From Fragilariopsis cylindrus CCMP1102 (lineage: Eukaryota; Bacillariophyta; Bacillariophyceae; Bacillariales; Bacillariaceae), in assembly GCA_900095095.1 (NCBI GenBank), contig FMBT01000012.1, positions 1 to 64,000 of the forward strand: 64,000 nucleotides of DNA, in the 5' to 3' direction. Of the stretch, positions 1 through 12,758 are shown piece after piece. The notes below the pieces were generated by a model, which worked only from the letters and a program-made list of their open reading frames with translations, was not told the origin of the DNA and did not search any database. The translations under genes were made by a program, and so were the position numbers. Each line of letters opens with the position of its first letter. Positions within the stretch are counted from its first letter, which is position 1.

Positions 1-1209
1 AGAGCGTGCCTTGACGTCGTTTGCTAAATTGAGCGATCGCTTTGCGGACAAGGGCGATGTAGCTGCTTTAGATATGCTCGCGAAGCTAATTAAGAAACAT
101 GAAGTATCTCATTCCCTAGAACTCCAGCTCCGATCATGCGAATATGCTGCACTAATTAATGCCTCCAAGGGAATAAAGACTATCATAACAAAACCGGCTG
201 CTGAAGAAGAAGATTTATTCGGACTTGCAGATAACGGCGGTGATAGTGGTGAAAGCGTCAGCGCCTCAGTTATTAATGCTGCAAAAGAAGCCTTGTCTAG
301 AATGCCTGTTGTTGATTTGAAGGTACTACGAAAGAAACAGGAAGATGCTTTCGGTAGTGGCACTATGCCCTCAGGAAATTATCCAGTCGAGGCCAGTGCC
401 CCTGCATCTGGTGGTGGAGACTTACTTGACCTGAATGATATGTTTGGAGGTGAAGCCCCTGCATCTGCACCTGCACCTGCTCAAAATGGTTCCAGTGGTG
501 GTGGTGGTGAAGCTCCGAAAAGCGATTTGGATCTACTATCAGACATTTTTGCAGCAACTCCGTCGTCAGCTCCAGTGAATGTTGCCCCAACTGGTGGTGG
601 AGGAGGATTCGACATATTTTCTACACCAGCGTCTCAATCAACACCAGCACCAGCAAACCCAATCGATTTATTTGGTTCTCCACGGCGATGTCAACGCCCA
701 CCCCTGCACCTCAAAACAGCAATCCTCTCGACATTTTTGGTGCTCCACCACCAGTTCAGTCACAACCCGCGGCGATGATGGCTACACCTAATGTTATGGA
801 TGCCTCAGTTACTAGCTCTAGCGCTGAGCCCGTCACAGTTATAGTCCCTGCATTCACTATCGAGGGTTTGACAGTAGAATTTGAATGTACTAAACCTGAA
901 ATTTGGAACAAGCAGAATTCTGAACTGATTGCTAGGTGCAAAAATGCAGCTCCTGATGCACTATTTGGCTTTAATATGCAATGTGCCGTTCCTAAATATG
1001 TTATTATGGAAATGGAACCACCATCGTCTACGACTGTTCCTGTCACGGGGATGAATAATTCCAAGATTGTCACACAAAAGATCAAGGTTACTAATACAAA
1101 GATGGGTGAAAAGAAATTGGTTTTAAAGATAAAAGTTAGCTTTACACTTCAGGGAAAGAAAATAGAGCACATGGCTACTTGCTCAGGGTTTCCAGATGCA
1201 CAGTATTAA
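1..1209 (+). CDS. AP-1 clathrin adaptor complex subunit gamma, C-terminal part
   Basis: This is the 3' part of a gamma-adaptin gene; the large N-terminal trunk lies left of the window. Gamma-adaptin is a large subunit of AP-1, which recruits clathrin at the trans-Golgi network and endosomes. The visible protein starts inside the end of the helical trunk (ALTSFAKLSDRF, matching the family's ALTAIMKLSTRF). It runs through RMPVVDL and a Gly/Pro/Ala-rich hinge with DLFG/DIFG clathrin-type motifs, and ends in a gamma-ear domain (AVPKYVIMEMEPPSS, then TQKIKV and KLVLKIKVSFTLQGK) with the final FPDAQY. The reading frame steps once near 683-690, inside the hinge, in a way that needs one extra base; no GT-AG intron fits there. 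I infer one gene with a one-base deletion. AP-1 gamma is preferred over GGA because trunk, hinge and ear are contiguous. Confidence 0.88.
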
Positions 1210-1379
1210 TGGATTTTAATTAACTAGTTTTTTCTTAGAAAACACAAACTTTTTATTGGTGTTCTGTTATAACTGTAGAGAAGCAAAACAATCGAATCAA
1301 CTGAGTTACTTTGATCTCAACTAAACTAGTCCACAACATGCAGCCTACAACAGCCACTTTGTTATTGTTGATTTATTAG

Positions 1380-1411
1380 AATATATATATTAAGATATAT
1401 ATATATATAAA
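1380..1411. repeat. AT dinucleotide tract
   Basis: A TA-rich simple repeat lies just past the stop codon of the minus-strand methyltransferase, in its probable 3' UTR. Confidence 0.8.
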
Positions 1412-1421
1412 TAGAATTACG

Positions 1422-2332
1422 TTACATTTTACGGACGCCCTTCACTATGTAAAGCGGATCCGATCTCCCAGGATTCGGTGAGATATCTGAACAGCTTGGC
1501 ACATCAAATAAATCAGAATAATGGAAGAAACTGCCTGTAATAAGATATGTTCAAGATCACTCGTCTGAAGCCAGATCTGTTGAACACACACACACAAAGA
1601 GAGAGAGAGAGAGAGAGAGAAAGGGCCGAAGTGAGCTGGCAAATTATATGATTGCATTAGGCTTTTGAACCAGAGAGATACACTTTTTAGTGCTTACCTT
1701 AAAAGCTTTCGTGGGAAAACATCGATTACTCATCGAGATCAAACATTCGCCACCAGGACGAAGTACTCTCCCAATTTCCTTGAATACTTGTAGAGGTTTG
1801 TTTAGGTAATCGACGCTCACAACACACGTGACTTTGTCAAAGGATGAATCCTCGAATGGAAAAACAGGATCGGCGTTGAGATCCTTTACAACAAAATCTG
1901 TAAGTTGAGGATTCTGACTTAACTCATATTCATTCATTCCTAACCCGACCACCTTGCCTCCCTTAAAGTCTTTAGGATAATGAGAAACCCACGAACTACA
2001 AATATCAAGAACATCATCGCCTTCCTTCAAATTTTCTGAATAATATTTCGTTAAAGCGGAGACAGCATCATCATCGATATGATACAAAGACGCGGAGTAT
2101 CGTAGAAGATCGTATCTTTGCTTTCATCCTGACGAGAAAAATCGGTGTCGTCGCTGTACGGCCACTCATCAGGAAATTTTGGATTCTCCAGTACCTTTTC
2201 TGCCATGCTACCCAAAGTTATTGACATGCGGTAACCAGGAACATTAGATGGTACTGGGAGGAAAGCTAACGCCAATTCTTGATGTGAAACTAAACACAAA
2301 ATGGCTAGGATACGATTTGCTGACTTTGACAT
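1422..2332 (-). CDS. SAM-dependent methyltransferase, probably plastid-targeted
   Basis: This is a class I (type 11-like) methyltransferase of a family found in plants and algae. The first exon encodes a signal-like N-terminus from the Met at 2332 ending in LALAF, an ASAFAP-type site, so I chose this start over the Met at 2407. Core motifs are FYDTPRL, HIDDDAVSALTKYY, DVLDICSSWVSHYP (SAM loop), PFEDSSFD and RVLRPGGECLISMSNRCFPTKA. An intron at 1577-1697 (donor AAG|GTAAGC, acceptor TTCAACAG) joins KAFK to IWLQTSDLEH; it contains a CA/GA microsatellite. The last exon ends SPNPGRSDPLYIVKGVRKM with the stop at 1422-1424. Two one-base frame steps are needed, near 2078 (between PRL and YHIDDD) and near 1527 (before GSFFHYS). 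Substrate unknown. Confidence 0.75.
1587..1621. repeat. CA/GA microsatellite in intron
   Basis: A (CA)n tract followed by (GA)n. On the coding (minus) strand it reads CT then GT repeats directly upstream of the TTCAACAG acceptor, so it forms the polypyrimidine region of the methyltransferase intron. Confidence 0.9.
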
Positions 2333-2407
2333 TGTAGAAATGACACCGGTGTTGTGAGCTTGTCTCTTGCTTCCTTCTTTCGGGAGTTGCGTTGTTAACG
2401 TTTTCAA

Positions 2408-3499
2408 ATAGACCCCTCTTGGCGGATATCGGCTGTTGCTTTGATCTAATGCTGATAATATGATATGCTGTGTAAAAGAAAATGTGTGATAAATGTTTGA
2501 TGTTGTCGTTATGAGTTACTTGTGATACACGAATGACGTGTTATTCATTATTTATCGTGCTATATAATAATGAGTCACGGATTCAAAAATTTCACAAAAA
2601 GTATAATATTTGCTCTTTGTTACATACAGGAAGAACTCAACTACTATGTACTAGCTATCGAGAACTACTGTACTATTTTGATGAGTATCATACAAAACAA
2701 GGATTACTTTGGCTACTCTCCATATATCTCTTGTCATGGCTGTTCAGATTAATGTCTAGGCTGCATGCACGCAATTCAGTCAGTCTTTTATTCCAGTATG
2801 GCTTAATATGCTGAGTCACAATGGAAAGTTTCCTCCATATAGTATTGTGGTATAATATCACATCTCTCTTTTTTTTTTTATACAGAAGAAACTTCTCCCT
2901 AAAGTCTAGGTTCCATGCACGTAATTCAGTCAGTCTTATATTCCAGTATGGCTTAATATGCTGAGACACAATGGAAAGTTTCCTCCATGTAGTATTGTGA
3001 TATAATATCACATCTCTCGTTTTTTTCTACAGGAAAAACTTCTCCCTAATACAATATAAAGTAATAGAGTGCATGAACGTTAAAATCTAAATTAAAATCC
3101 GAAATCCAATGGGTACAAAGCATGAGATCTTATTGTTGATATCAAGCTGCTGTACCTAACTTACTATCTTTTAAAATATCCCCCTATCTAGGTATTAAAT
3201 GATAAAAGACTAACACGAGTGTAAAAGGGATAAATGACGAATAAGATGAAAAACCTCTGCATTTGAGCATAGTGAAGTGTTTTTTATTATTTCCTTTATG
3301 AGTAATTTTTCAAAACTGATGTAATTCTGTGCAATTAAAAAAGGAACAGTACAAAAATCAGTATGATGATATGTGTGCAAATCGTCATTTACGGTTAGAT
3401 CAAGTCGATTTCGGAAACAAAGGCAGTAGTACTTGTACTTCGAACCAATCAATCAATCAACAAGTATGTAAACGATACTGTTGTTGGTTCTAAAATTAA
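2408..3499. other. Intergenic, no gene seen
   Basis: AT-rich spacer between the methyltransferase and the FAM136A-like gene. Apart from the tandem duplication I see no coding region supported by similarity or codon pattern. A (CAA)n tract near 3509-3526 lies at the end of the next gene. Confidence 0.6.
2754..3050. repeat. Tandem duplication, two copies of about 150 bp
   Basis: Two adjacent direct copies of roughly 150 bp (about 2754-2903 and 2904-3050) share GTCTAGG, CATGCACG, ATTCAGTCAGTCTT, the ATTCCAGTATGGCTTAATATG block, TGGAAAGTTTCCTCCAT and ACTTCTCCCTAA, with scattered substitutions and a few indels. A partial third similarity (TACAGGAAGAACTC) lies near 2626. The short open frames across it follow the repeat and are not credible genes. 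I see no transposon ends. Confidence 0.85.
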
Positions 3500-3928
3500 T
3501 TACATCAACAACAACAACAACAACAAAATCCACGAAATAATTTCCTTTGTGGCAGAAACGTACCTATCCTTCATTGGTTTCAATAATTTGATATGTTCAT
3601 TTACTTGGTTTGACATACAAGATATCAATGCTTGTTCTACCTTTGCTATTTGATTTGGATCATTTTCATATCCAGGCTTCACCAAATCGCGTGCTTTTTC
3701 TTGACATTCTTGCATATTTCTATTCAATCGATTTTGAAATTGAGCAACCTCCTGTATAAGTGGGGGAAAAAAATGTCAAAGATGAAAAAAAAAACAAGTG
3801 ATGTGATGTTTATAAGTTTAGATAAGAAAGTTGATTATTCACGAAACATTCCTACAAGGGGGTCATTCATTCGTGTCGGTTACATACGGTACACGACCGA
3901 CGACAAACAAAAAATCGGTTGGCATCAA

Positions 3929-3965
<37 letters not shown>

Positions 3966-4211
3966 ATTCTTACCTGTTGAACCATACTACTCGATTGCTG
4001 ATACGGTCCTTGACAGTTTCTTGTACAAGCTTCGAGTGATTCGGCGGCACCAGTGTCCCGGCCTTGTCGTAACACTTTACTGCACAGGCAAAGGATTGTC
4101 GTGCGACTTTTCTCATCCAATTACGCTCGACGTCATCCAACATCTTCGATGCCTCTCCTTCCATCTTTGCGTTTAAGGCATTCGCCTGCGCTTGGGTGCT
4201 GCACTTGCCAT
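3500..4211 (-). CDS. FAM136A-like (DUF842) mitochondrial protein
   Basis: This is a small conserved eukaryotic protein of the FAM136A/DUF842 family, whose animal member is a mitochondrial protein. Exon 1 encodes MEGEASKMLDDVERNWMRK, then two CX3C motifs (CAVKC and CTRNC) typical of the family. Exon 2 continues EVAQFQNRLNRNMQECQEKARD and SCMSNQVNEHIKLLKPMKDR. The intron at 3752-3973 (CAG|GTAAGA ... TTATACAG) contains a TA array. The frame steps by one missing base near 4065 (CYDKAGT to GAAESLEAC). The start at 4211 (MASAAP) also needs one missing base near 4192; otherwise translation begins at 4164. The 3' end is uncertain: a further donor (AG|GTACGT) near 3566 would replace the hydrophobic leucine run that closes the open frame. 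Confidence 0.75.
3929..3962. repeat. TA dinucleotide array in intron
   Basis: About 17 TA units lie close to the 5' splice site of the FAM136A-like gene's intron. Confidence 0.9.
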
Positions 4212-4572
4212 TATTGCGTCGTTTTCTATTTCTATTTCTTCTATACTAGCTAGGATTGGTGTAAGAATGCTTCGACTTTCTGTTCCTTGGCAATGAGATC
4301 TTTATTTATTGTCGCTAATATTTTTTGTGGTTGAGAAAAGGTAGGCGAAGGAAGACGTTTTGATTTGATTGATAGGCGCGCATAAAATTTTCCTTCGAAC
4401 TTCAAACTCGAGAACTTCAACTCATTTATTTCTCATTTTCATTCGCTTCATATCTTTTTAATAAGAATTGAGAATTGCTCTTGACATAAACAGCATAATA
4501 GTTATGACCAACACCCCGATCTATCATAGCACATACGACCAATATAATCAGTATCGGTTCGTCGTCTAAAAT
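4212..4572. promoter_or_regulatory. Divergent promoter region, FAM136A-like / RABL6-like
   Basis: 361 bases separate two divergent start codons. The region is AT-rich with one GC-rich block, AGGCGCGCAT at about 4373-4382. Similar GGCGCGC(C) blocks occur in the intergenic regions near 24974 and 54055. A promoter role is inferred from position only. Confidence 0.4.
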
Positions 4573-7372
4573 ATGGGAGCTACGGAATCAGTCTTCGAAG
4601 ATACAACGACGGAACCAGCATCGACGACGTCCTCGAATGCAGCGTCGGTTGGACAGTCATCGAGGGACCCAATTCCGTCGAGATCTCAACCAAATGGTGT
4701 CACCAAAATGATGATGAAACCTCACAAACGACGCCCTCCGTCACAAGCCAAACCGATTAAAAGAATGGAAGGGTGGTGTTAGGATGTCCCAAAACAGGAA
4801 AACGAACATTGTTGAAACGTCTAGAAGGTATCGATCCATTTACGACGATCAATAATAAGAAGAAAACCAACGACGTTGAAAACAACAAATAAGTGATGAT
4901 AATGATGATGATGATGATGATGATGATAATGACAGCATTGGTAATTCCACAGCAACAGAACCATCGTCTCCGTCTATAACTATACCCTACAAACCACCGG
5001 TAGATTCTACTACATGGGACCGTATAAAGCTCCGTATCCAGTACGCGAATAGTAACTTCGACGACGAGAAGATCCAAACAAAAAATAAGATCGATTTTGT
5101 TGTCATATTGATCAACCCGAAACATCCACGAGATATGGTGCAATCTCATTAACAAATGTTCTTAACTCGTATCTAGATTTACTAGGGCATCTAACAAACA
5201 ATACAATTGAAAAAGAAAAAGAAGAAAAAATGGAGTCGTCTACGTCATCTAATAATAATAACGAGACATCCAGCACAACAACTAATATCACGGAACCGTT
5301 CTGCATGATAGTACTGTTTAATTTTCGAGACCTTCAGAAAGAAGAAGGAAAAGATGAATTATCGCATCCTGTAGTGAAAAGATACAGAGCGTTTTATCCG
5401 CGAAACACTCCGATCTAGAAATGTACCAGAAGAAAATATCGTTTTAGATCTACTGAATACGAGTCTTCGAAATTGTTATGGACTAGATGGTTTGCATCGT
5501 TTTATCTATCGTACCTACCTACAGCGATGTCGAGCGGACATAGAAAGACAAGTCAATGTTGTTCGAAATAAAATACAAATTACTAACCTAGCCGATACAG
5601 TACCAATGAAGTATGATGAATTTATAGAAGAAATTACACCGAAAGAAATTATCGAACCTCAGCGAGCGGAACAAAAACAACAATCCTCCAGAAGAAGTCT
5701 GAAGTTACAATCCAATAAACAATCACAACCGCAGGGACAAACATCATCAGCTCGTATGGGCAAGGAAGCTTTGGCGGCATTTCTTGCCAGCAGTAGTGAC
5801 GAGGAGGATGAGCCGCCTATAACTAAGGGCACCGCGAGATCTTCGACGAAGAAATTCGGGTCTGCCTTTTCTTCGAACATTGACGACAACGATGATGAGG
5901 ATGATGATGATGATGACGACGACGACGACGATGATATTTTCTATGACGAATATGGCAATCGACGGCACAATAATAATCAAATAATGGTAATGGGTCAAAT
6001 GAATGGTAACTCAAATGATAATGAAGAAGAAGAAGAAGATCATCGAAGTATTCAATCATCGCACAATTCTTCTTCCGATAAAATCAAATCAGAGGAATCT
6101 CCAATCGAAATAACATCAAAATTAAACGTACCAGAGAAAGTGGAGACTCAACAAACATCTGAAGAGGACGATAATGCTGATGCGGAAGTCGCGGAAAGTC
6201 TTAATGAAGTGGCAAAGACAAAAGAGATTACAAATCATCAAAAGGAAATTGACATAACCATAGTTAGGGAGGAGAAAGAAGAGATGAAGATAGAGGCACA
6301 CAAGACTTCGAAATGTTCAGATGGAAAAGAAAGAGAGGAACAAGACATTTCAGATATCCTAGAAAATATGCAGGTAACAAAGACTGGGACGGACCAAGAA
6401 GGAGCTGTTGATGTTGATGTTGATGTTGATCATTCTGACGATAGTGATTGCGAGAATGATCATAATGACGACATTGACAATGATCATAATGACGACAACA
6501 ACGACGAAAAAGCTTCAATGATCAGTCCCGAGCCTGTGGAGCAAAAAGTAGATGATGATGAAGACGACGACGACGACGAATATGGAGGCGACTATACGAC
6601 TGGCTCCACGCATGATAATGAAGCAAAAGAAAAAGATGATACGGACGATGATGACGACAACGACTTAATGATTGGCTCCATGCATGCGAATGTAGCAAGA
6701 GAAACATATGATGAGGATGATGATGATGATGATGACGACGATAACCTTATGATTGGCTCCCCGCATGTTAACGTAGCGAGAGAAAAAGATGACGACGACG
6801 ACGATTTTATGATCAGTTCCACGCCTGTTGAGGAAAACTTAAACGAATATGACAGCGACGACGATAGTGGTTACATGATCCAGTCGAATTCTCCGGTACA
6901 AAAGAACGAGAAAATAGCTGAATCATTATCCAGCACTAAAATTCCTAGCATTAATGACTCCATCGAAAAGCCTTCTTCTTTAAATACAGCGGGTCACGTT
7001 GATGCGAATAAGAATAGTAGTTCTGTATCGATAACACAATCAGACGATAATGACGAGGAATCTCAACAGAAGGACGAAATTCTAACAATTCAACCGTCAA
7101 ATTCATCGTTAGCGATGAGTGATAAAACGGCAGCTACGAAACCTGCCGCTACTAGTAGTGGAATCAGCGCGGCGGCTCTTGCAGCAATCGCTGCGGCTCA
7201 ACAAGAAGCGGAAGCCATGATGCAGCAGCAACAACAACAACAACAGCCAAGGCACGCCGCCTCCCATGTGTCTCCGATCAAGGAAAAGAAATCAAAGAAA
7301 AAGAAGAAGAAAGACGAAAAAGATGGAGAGAAAAAGAAGAAGAAAAAGAGGAAAGCAAAAGTTGATAGTTAA
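4573..7372 (+). CDS. RABL6-like GTPase with long acidic repeat tail
   Basis: Pieces in three frames read as one protein resembling RABL6/Parf, a Rab-like GTPase. It begins MGATES, a possible N-myristoylation signal. A P-loop-like stretch VVLGCPKTGKRTLLKRLEG (about 4773-4829) is followed by TTWDRIKLRIQYANSNF, IDFVVILINPKHPR, then SYLDLLGHL and FCMIVLFNFRDLQ, and ERFIRETLRSRNVPEENIV. NCYGLDGLHRFIYRTYLQ matches the RABL6 segment GLKFLHKFFNxPFLQ. From about 5492 a single open frame of some 620 codons carries Asp-rich tracts, four tandem D(n)-LMIGS-H-NVARE-type units (about 6550-6870), a poly-Gln tract and a basic Lys-rich C-terminus. At least four frame steps lie between 4770 and 5390. Walker A has GKRT instead of GK[ST]. 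Family call is moderate. Confidence 0.6.
6550..6870 (+). repeat. Coding tandem repeat, acidic run plus LMIGS/NVARE motif
   Basis: Within the RABL6-like tail an Asp run of 5-9 residues is followed by a (F/L)MI(G/S)S-x-H/P-x-N-x-A-R-E-type segment, four times with divergence. The unit is about 35-40 residues. Confidence 0.75.
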
Positions 7373-7673
7373 AACTAGTTTAATTTCCAAAAAATCGGAT
7401 CATAAGTCGTTTTTGTGGTATCAAAACGCATTGTTTTCTATTTATTTTTCTCTACTTTTAAATGGTTACTTCTACTTGCAGTAGAATAAATTTTAAACGA
7501 AAGGTTCTGACAGCGTCGTTGCTATTCTATTCTGCAGTGAAATCATTTATCAACTACATGTCGTTTATACTTATATAAGACACCCACCCGTATCATAATA
7601 GTTTGCTTTCTTAATATAATGCAATATGGTTTTGAATTTAAATTTAATTTTAATCTAACAGAAAAAATGATGC

Positions 7674-9132
<1,459 letters not shown>

Positions 9133-9873
9133 ATGACATCTGTTATATCCCAACCCAACAATACTTTGTATATATCGAATATTGACTGGAAAATTAAAAA
9201 ACCATTATTACGTCGTTCACTATTCTCATTAATGACACGACATGGAAAGGTGGTAGAAATTATCGCATTACGGAAAGATGGATTACGAGGACAAGCTTTT
9301 GTAATTTTTGAGGATGTCCAGGCAGCGACAGCCGCATTACGATTCGAACAGGGTTTTACATTTTTTGGAAAAGATCTGAAATTAGCATACGCCAAAGAAA
9401 AATCGGATCGAATTTCGAAACGAGATGGATCGTATGTTCCTAGAGCTAAAAGAGTGAAGAGGGAAGAAGAATCTACTGCAGCAGCAGCAACGACGACGAC
9501 GACGACGACGCAAGGTGCGACAGAGGTGGATATGGATGTTTCCGCAGAAGGAACATCGACTACTGCAGGAGATTCTACAACTACTACTGCTGCACCACCA
9601 CTTCCACCTGCACCAACTACCACCGCAACACAACAACAACAACAACCGACTCATATACTTTTTGCCGAAAATTTACCATCGGAATGTAATGAAATGATGT
9701 TGGCTATGTTATTTCGACAATATGCTGGATTTAAGGAAGTTCGTATCCCACGTGCTGGTTTAGCATTTATTGAATTCGATACTGAACCGCATGCAACTTT
9801 AGCATTAGAACGATTAAATGGATTCAAATTAACTACCACCGATTCGTTGAAATTGACATATGGCAAGGCCTAG
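9133..9873 (+). CDS. U1A/U2B''-type snRNP protein with two RRMs
   Basis: This is a spliceosomal RNA-binding protein of the SNRPA/SNRPB2 (fly snf) family. The start at 9133 (MTSVISQPNNTLYISNIDW) was chosen because RRM1 begins directly after it; 71 further upstream codons are low-complexity. RRM1 has RNP2 TLYISNID and RNP1 RGQAFVIFEDV with HGKVVEIIALR between. It is followed by the family hallmark FGKDLKLAYAKEKSD. A Thr/Ala/Pro-rich linker with a short Gln run leads to RRM2 (HILFAENLPSECNEMML to GLAFIEFDTEPHATLALERLNGFKL), ending LKLTYGKA. About 246 residues, matching the family. Protists often have a single gene serving both U1 and U2, and I cannot tell which applies here. Confidence 0.9.
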   Translation: MTSVISQPNNTLYISNIDWKIKKPLLRRSLFSLMTRHGKVVEIIALRKDGLRGQAFVIFEDVQAATAALRFEQGFTFFGKDLKLAYAKEKSDRISKRDGSYVPRAKRVKREEESTAAAATTTTTTTQGATEVDMDVSAEGTSTTAGDSTTTTAAPPLPPAPTTTATQQQQQPTHILFAENLPSECNEMMLAMLFRQYAGFKEVRIPRAGLAFIEFDTEPHATLALERLNGFKLTTTDSLKLTYGKA

Positions 9874-10066
9874 TTATTAGGCGTACAGTAGAACTATGAA
9901 TTTGTATAGTTGCAAACTGGAAAACTTCATGACTACTCATAAATAATAGTAGGAACTTAGCTTTAAATTTAAAAAATAATATAAGAATTATCAAACAAAT
10001 CTTTCAGATGTAGGTATTTTGAATATGGCCATATAGTTTGAAGTCTATCCTCATACAGTAGTATTT

Positions 10067-10565
10067 TCAATTTGATGGCAATCGGGAAAATCGCCGTATT
10101 GAAACCAACTGCAAAATATCTCGCTGGGTATCAGTAAAATCTTGGTAACCCAACAATCCTGGAACCAATGAAGCGCAGTATGATAATATAGTTTGTCCCC
10201 AAGCGTTGCATCCGAGCAAATAGCAGATACCATTTCGCTTTTCTTCTTTCCGCTTTGTTGGTCCATCAATAACGTTCCTACAATTGGTACCATATCGACC
10301 GTTCGGAGTATAATCCATATTGTTTCGGAAACGATGATACCTCTTGGTCTGTATACGAATTGTTGCAACCGTATCGTTTAATGTCCACCGACTTAAGCGA
10401 TTACAGCGTTCCTCCACTTCAGGGGATTTGTATGCGCTAAAGTGATCTTCACCGCTGACTCGAATCTTCCCATTCGTATAACACCAATCATGAGTGTATC
10501 CCCATGTAAAAAAATTCGGAGAACAGTAGCCGCCGGCCGTCGTCGTCGTCGTCGTCATCATCGTC

Positions 10566-10596
<31 letters not shown>

Positions 10597-11566
10597 TGTG
10601 TTGCTGTTGTGCTGGTGAGCAGCAACACGAGAAGATTTAGTAGTGGGAACATGTACCAGATAAGAATAGCAGGGTTTTACCAACCCGTTCAAAATTTCTT
10701 CTTGATGCTGAGAAATACGGAGGGCTCCTGTAGCTATAACAACATGCTTGGCAGTAATCGTACGTTGGTTTTCTTCGTCGTGTCTTTTTATGGTGACTCT
10801 TTCACCACCGCCAGCTTGCGAATCAATTGACTGAACGGTTGTATCGGACCAAAATTCTGCATTTCCTTCGCTATTCTTCACTACGTCTCTACCAGCATCT
10901 TTGCATATAAAGATGAGTCAATAACAGCGTCATTTGGAAAATAAATCCCACAACAGAAATCCGTGCTCATCCCTTCCACCGAAGACAAACGATTGACATC
11001 ACACCATTCGATGCATCATTACCATCCATAAGTATGACAATATATCGTATTCTCTCCGTAGCTCGATCTCGTCTTGTTCGGTACTTCCTACATAATAAGA
11101 TCCAAGTTTTTTCAGGTGTTTGTTGCTACAACTTTCCTCATCATCGGTAGTAGTGGTCCCCATAATTGGCCTGCGATCCCTTTTTGGAGGACTAATCCTT
11201 CCCTGGTGGCATCAAGGTATTGCTTGGCACCTTGGTGACCGTGATGTCGCATGAATTCATCGCAACTGCCCGCGAAGAGTTGAACCATCATTTTAACACA
11301 CGGAGCCACTTCCATGGTAGCAGTCCCACTCCGGGTGTGAGGAGCCAAACCCTCACCAGCGGCAGGGCCAGCATCAACGACTAGAATTCGCAGGCTGGTG
11401 GCTGCTTCTTTTGCTTGTTGTTGTGTCAGTAAGCTTAAATGATACGCCGCGGAGCATCCCGCAACACCTGCACCAACAATGATCACATCGTATTCTGTCT
11501 CTGTCGTCTCGTTAGAAGAAAGAGAAGGGGGACTGCTTTGGGCAAGTCCTTACCATTGTGTTGCAT
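10067..11566 (-). CDS. FAD-dependent oxidoreductase (DAO type)
   Basis: This is a flavoprotein of the DAO/sarcosine-oxidase-like fold. The N-terminus has the dinucleotide motif DVIIVGAGVAGCSAAYHLSLL (11440-11495), then ILVVDAGPAAGEG. Downstream pieces continue QLWGPLLPMMRKVV, LGSYYVGSTEQDEIELRREYDIL, EWCDVNRLSSVEGM, CGIYFPNDAVIDSSLYAK, DAGRDVVKNSEGNAEFW, AKHVVIATGALRISQHQ, FFTWGYTHDWCYTNGKIRV, and a closing LLGCNAWGQTILSYCASLVPGLLGYQDFT. These occupy three frames with at least four one-base steps, so the gene is either badly covered in the assembly or decaying. The start is uncertain: ATG 11566 (MQHNGKD) needs one step, and a later in-frame start is possible. Substrate unknown. Confidence 0.65.
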
Positions 11567-11580
11567 TCTCTTTCCTTGTG

Positions 11581-11890
11581 ATGTTTTCTGTCTTGTTGAC
11601 GCGCGAAAACAACAAGATTCAGTCCACTAGTATTGTGAGTTGAGTATCAACGGTCAGTCATTTTTATTTCACCTCTGTTTATTGATAGAGTGATAGAGTG
11701 TTTTAGTGTTATTTTAACTACTATTCTTCATTTTATCAATATTCTATTTCAGAATTTGCTCGAAACTTCGAACGTAGTAGGGCCAGACTATCGATCAAAT
11801 CCAGTCCCGTTTAGACTGCATACCGTTGATGACGTCGCGGAAGATTTCTGGCAAAATCAAACAAGAATTTGCAATATCATGCACATCTAA
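11581..11890 (+). CDS. Possible small two-exon protein, 63 residues
   Basis: ATG 11581 opens MFSVLLTRENNKIQSTSI, with a donor ATT|GTGAGT at 11635. After acceptor TATTTCAG|AAT at 11752/11753 the frame continues NLLETSNVVGPDYRSNPV through VDDVAEDFWQNQTRIC to a stop at 11890. Splice sites and phase fit, and the second exon looks protein-like, but I recognise no family. Its start lies only 15 bases from a candidate start of the divergent FAD gene, which counts against one of the two starts. Confidence 0.3.
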
Positions 11891-11999
11891 CCGTCTAATG
11901 CGAATCTTTTATACAACACAACCTTTTTAACACAACAACAACAGCGGAAGAAGTCCTGCACAATCGTTGACCTTTATATCACCACACCGTACTCTTTGT

Positions 12000-12720
12000 A
12001 TGTTGCGAAAGACGAACAATCCTGCGACGGATAGCATATCTGCTGATGCTGGCAATGATGAAAGATTCATCGACCATGACAACGATAAGAATTCCAAGAT
12101 AAAACGACAAAAGGATTCTCAAACGAAATCGGTACTTTTTTGTCTCGGTATTATTGCATTGTTGGTAGTTATAGTGAGAGTCCGAAGCAATCATTCACAT
12201 AAATATACACCGGAAAGATTACGAAAAACACATCCATCTCATCATAGACGTGCAGAAAAGGAGAGGAGGACACGTCATTAACATTATCACGTCAAGATAA
12301 TGAAGAAGAAGAACCTGCTGATGTTGGTTTGATGACTGCTAAAGATTTTCTACCACCATATTCAATTTATAGTCCTAAGCTTGAGGTAGAAATATTCACG
12401 GAGGAATGGTAAACTTCTCTAAGTTTCGAGGGATGGTTACATTGGTTGTGAACGTTGCCTGCTTATGAGGCAAAACACGGGTTTCGTATACCGAATTAGG
12501 TACGTCAAAATGACATCCAAAATACAACTCTGATCATCCGTGATGAATAAGAATAAGTAATTAATTGTAGCTTGACCTATTTAACTGGATTGAATTGAAT
12601 TGAATTGAATTGAATTGAATTGAATTGAATTGAATTGAATTGAATTGAATTGAATTACTTACAATATTTCGATCTTTGAATTGTGATTTATATATCATGT
12701 GTGTATGTATATATTGAAAA

Positions 12721-12758
<38 letters not shown>

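Noticed and set aside
662-720. Small intron to explain the AP-1 gamma frame change
   Set aside because: The only GT-AG pair there removes 45 bases, a multiple of three, and so does not restore frame.
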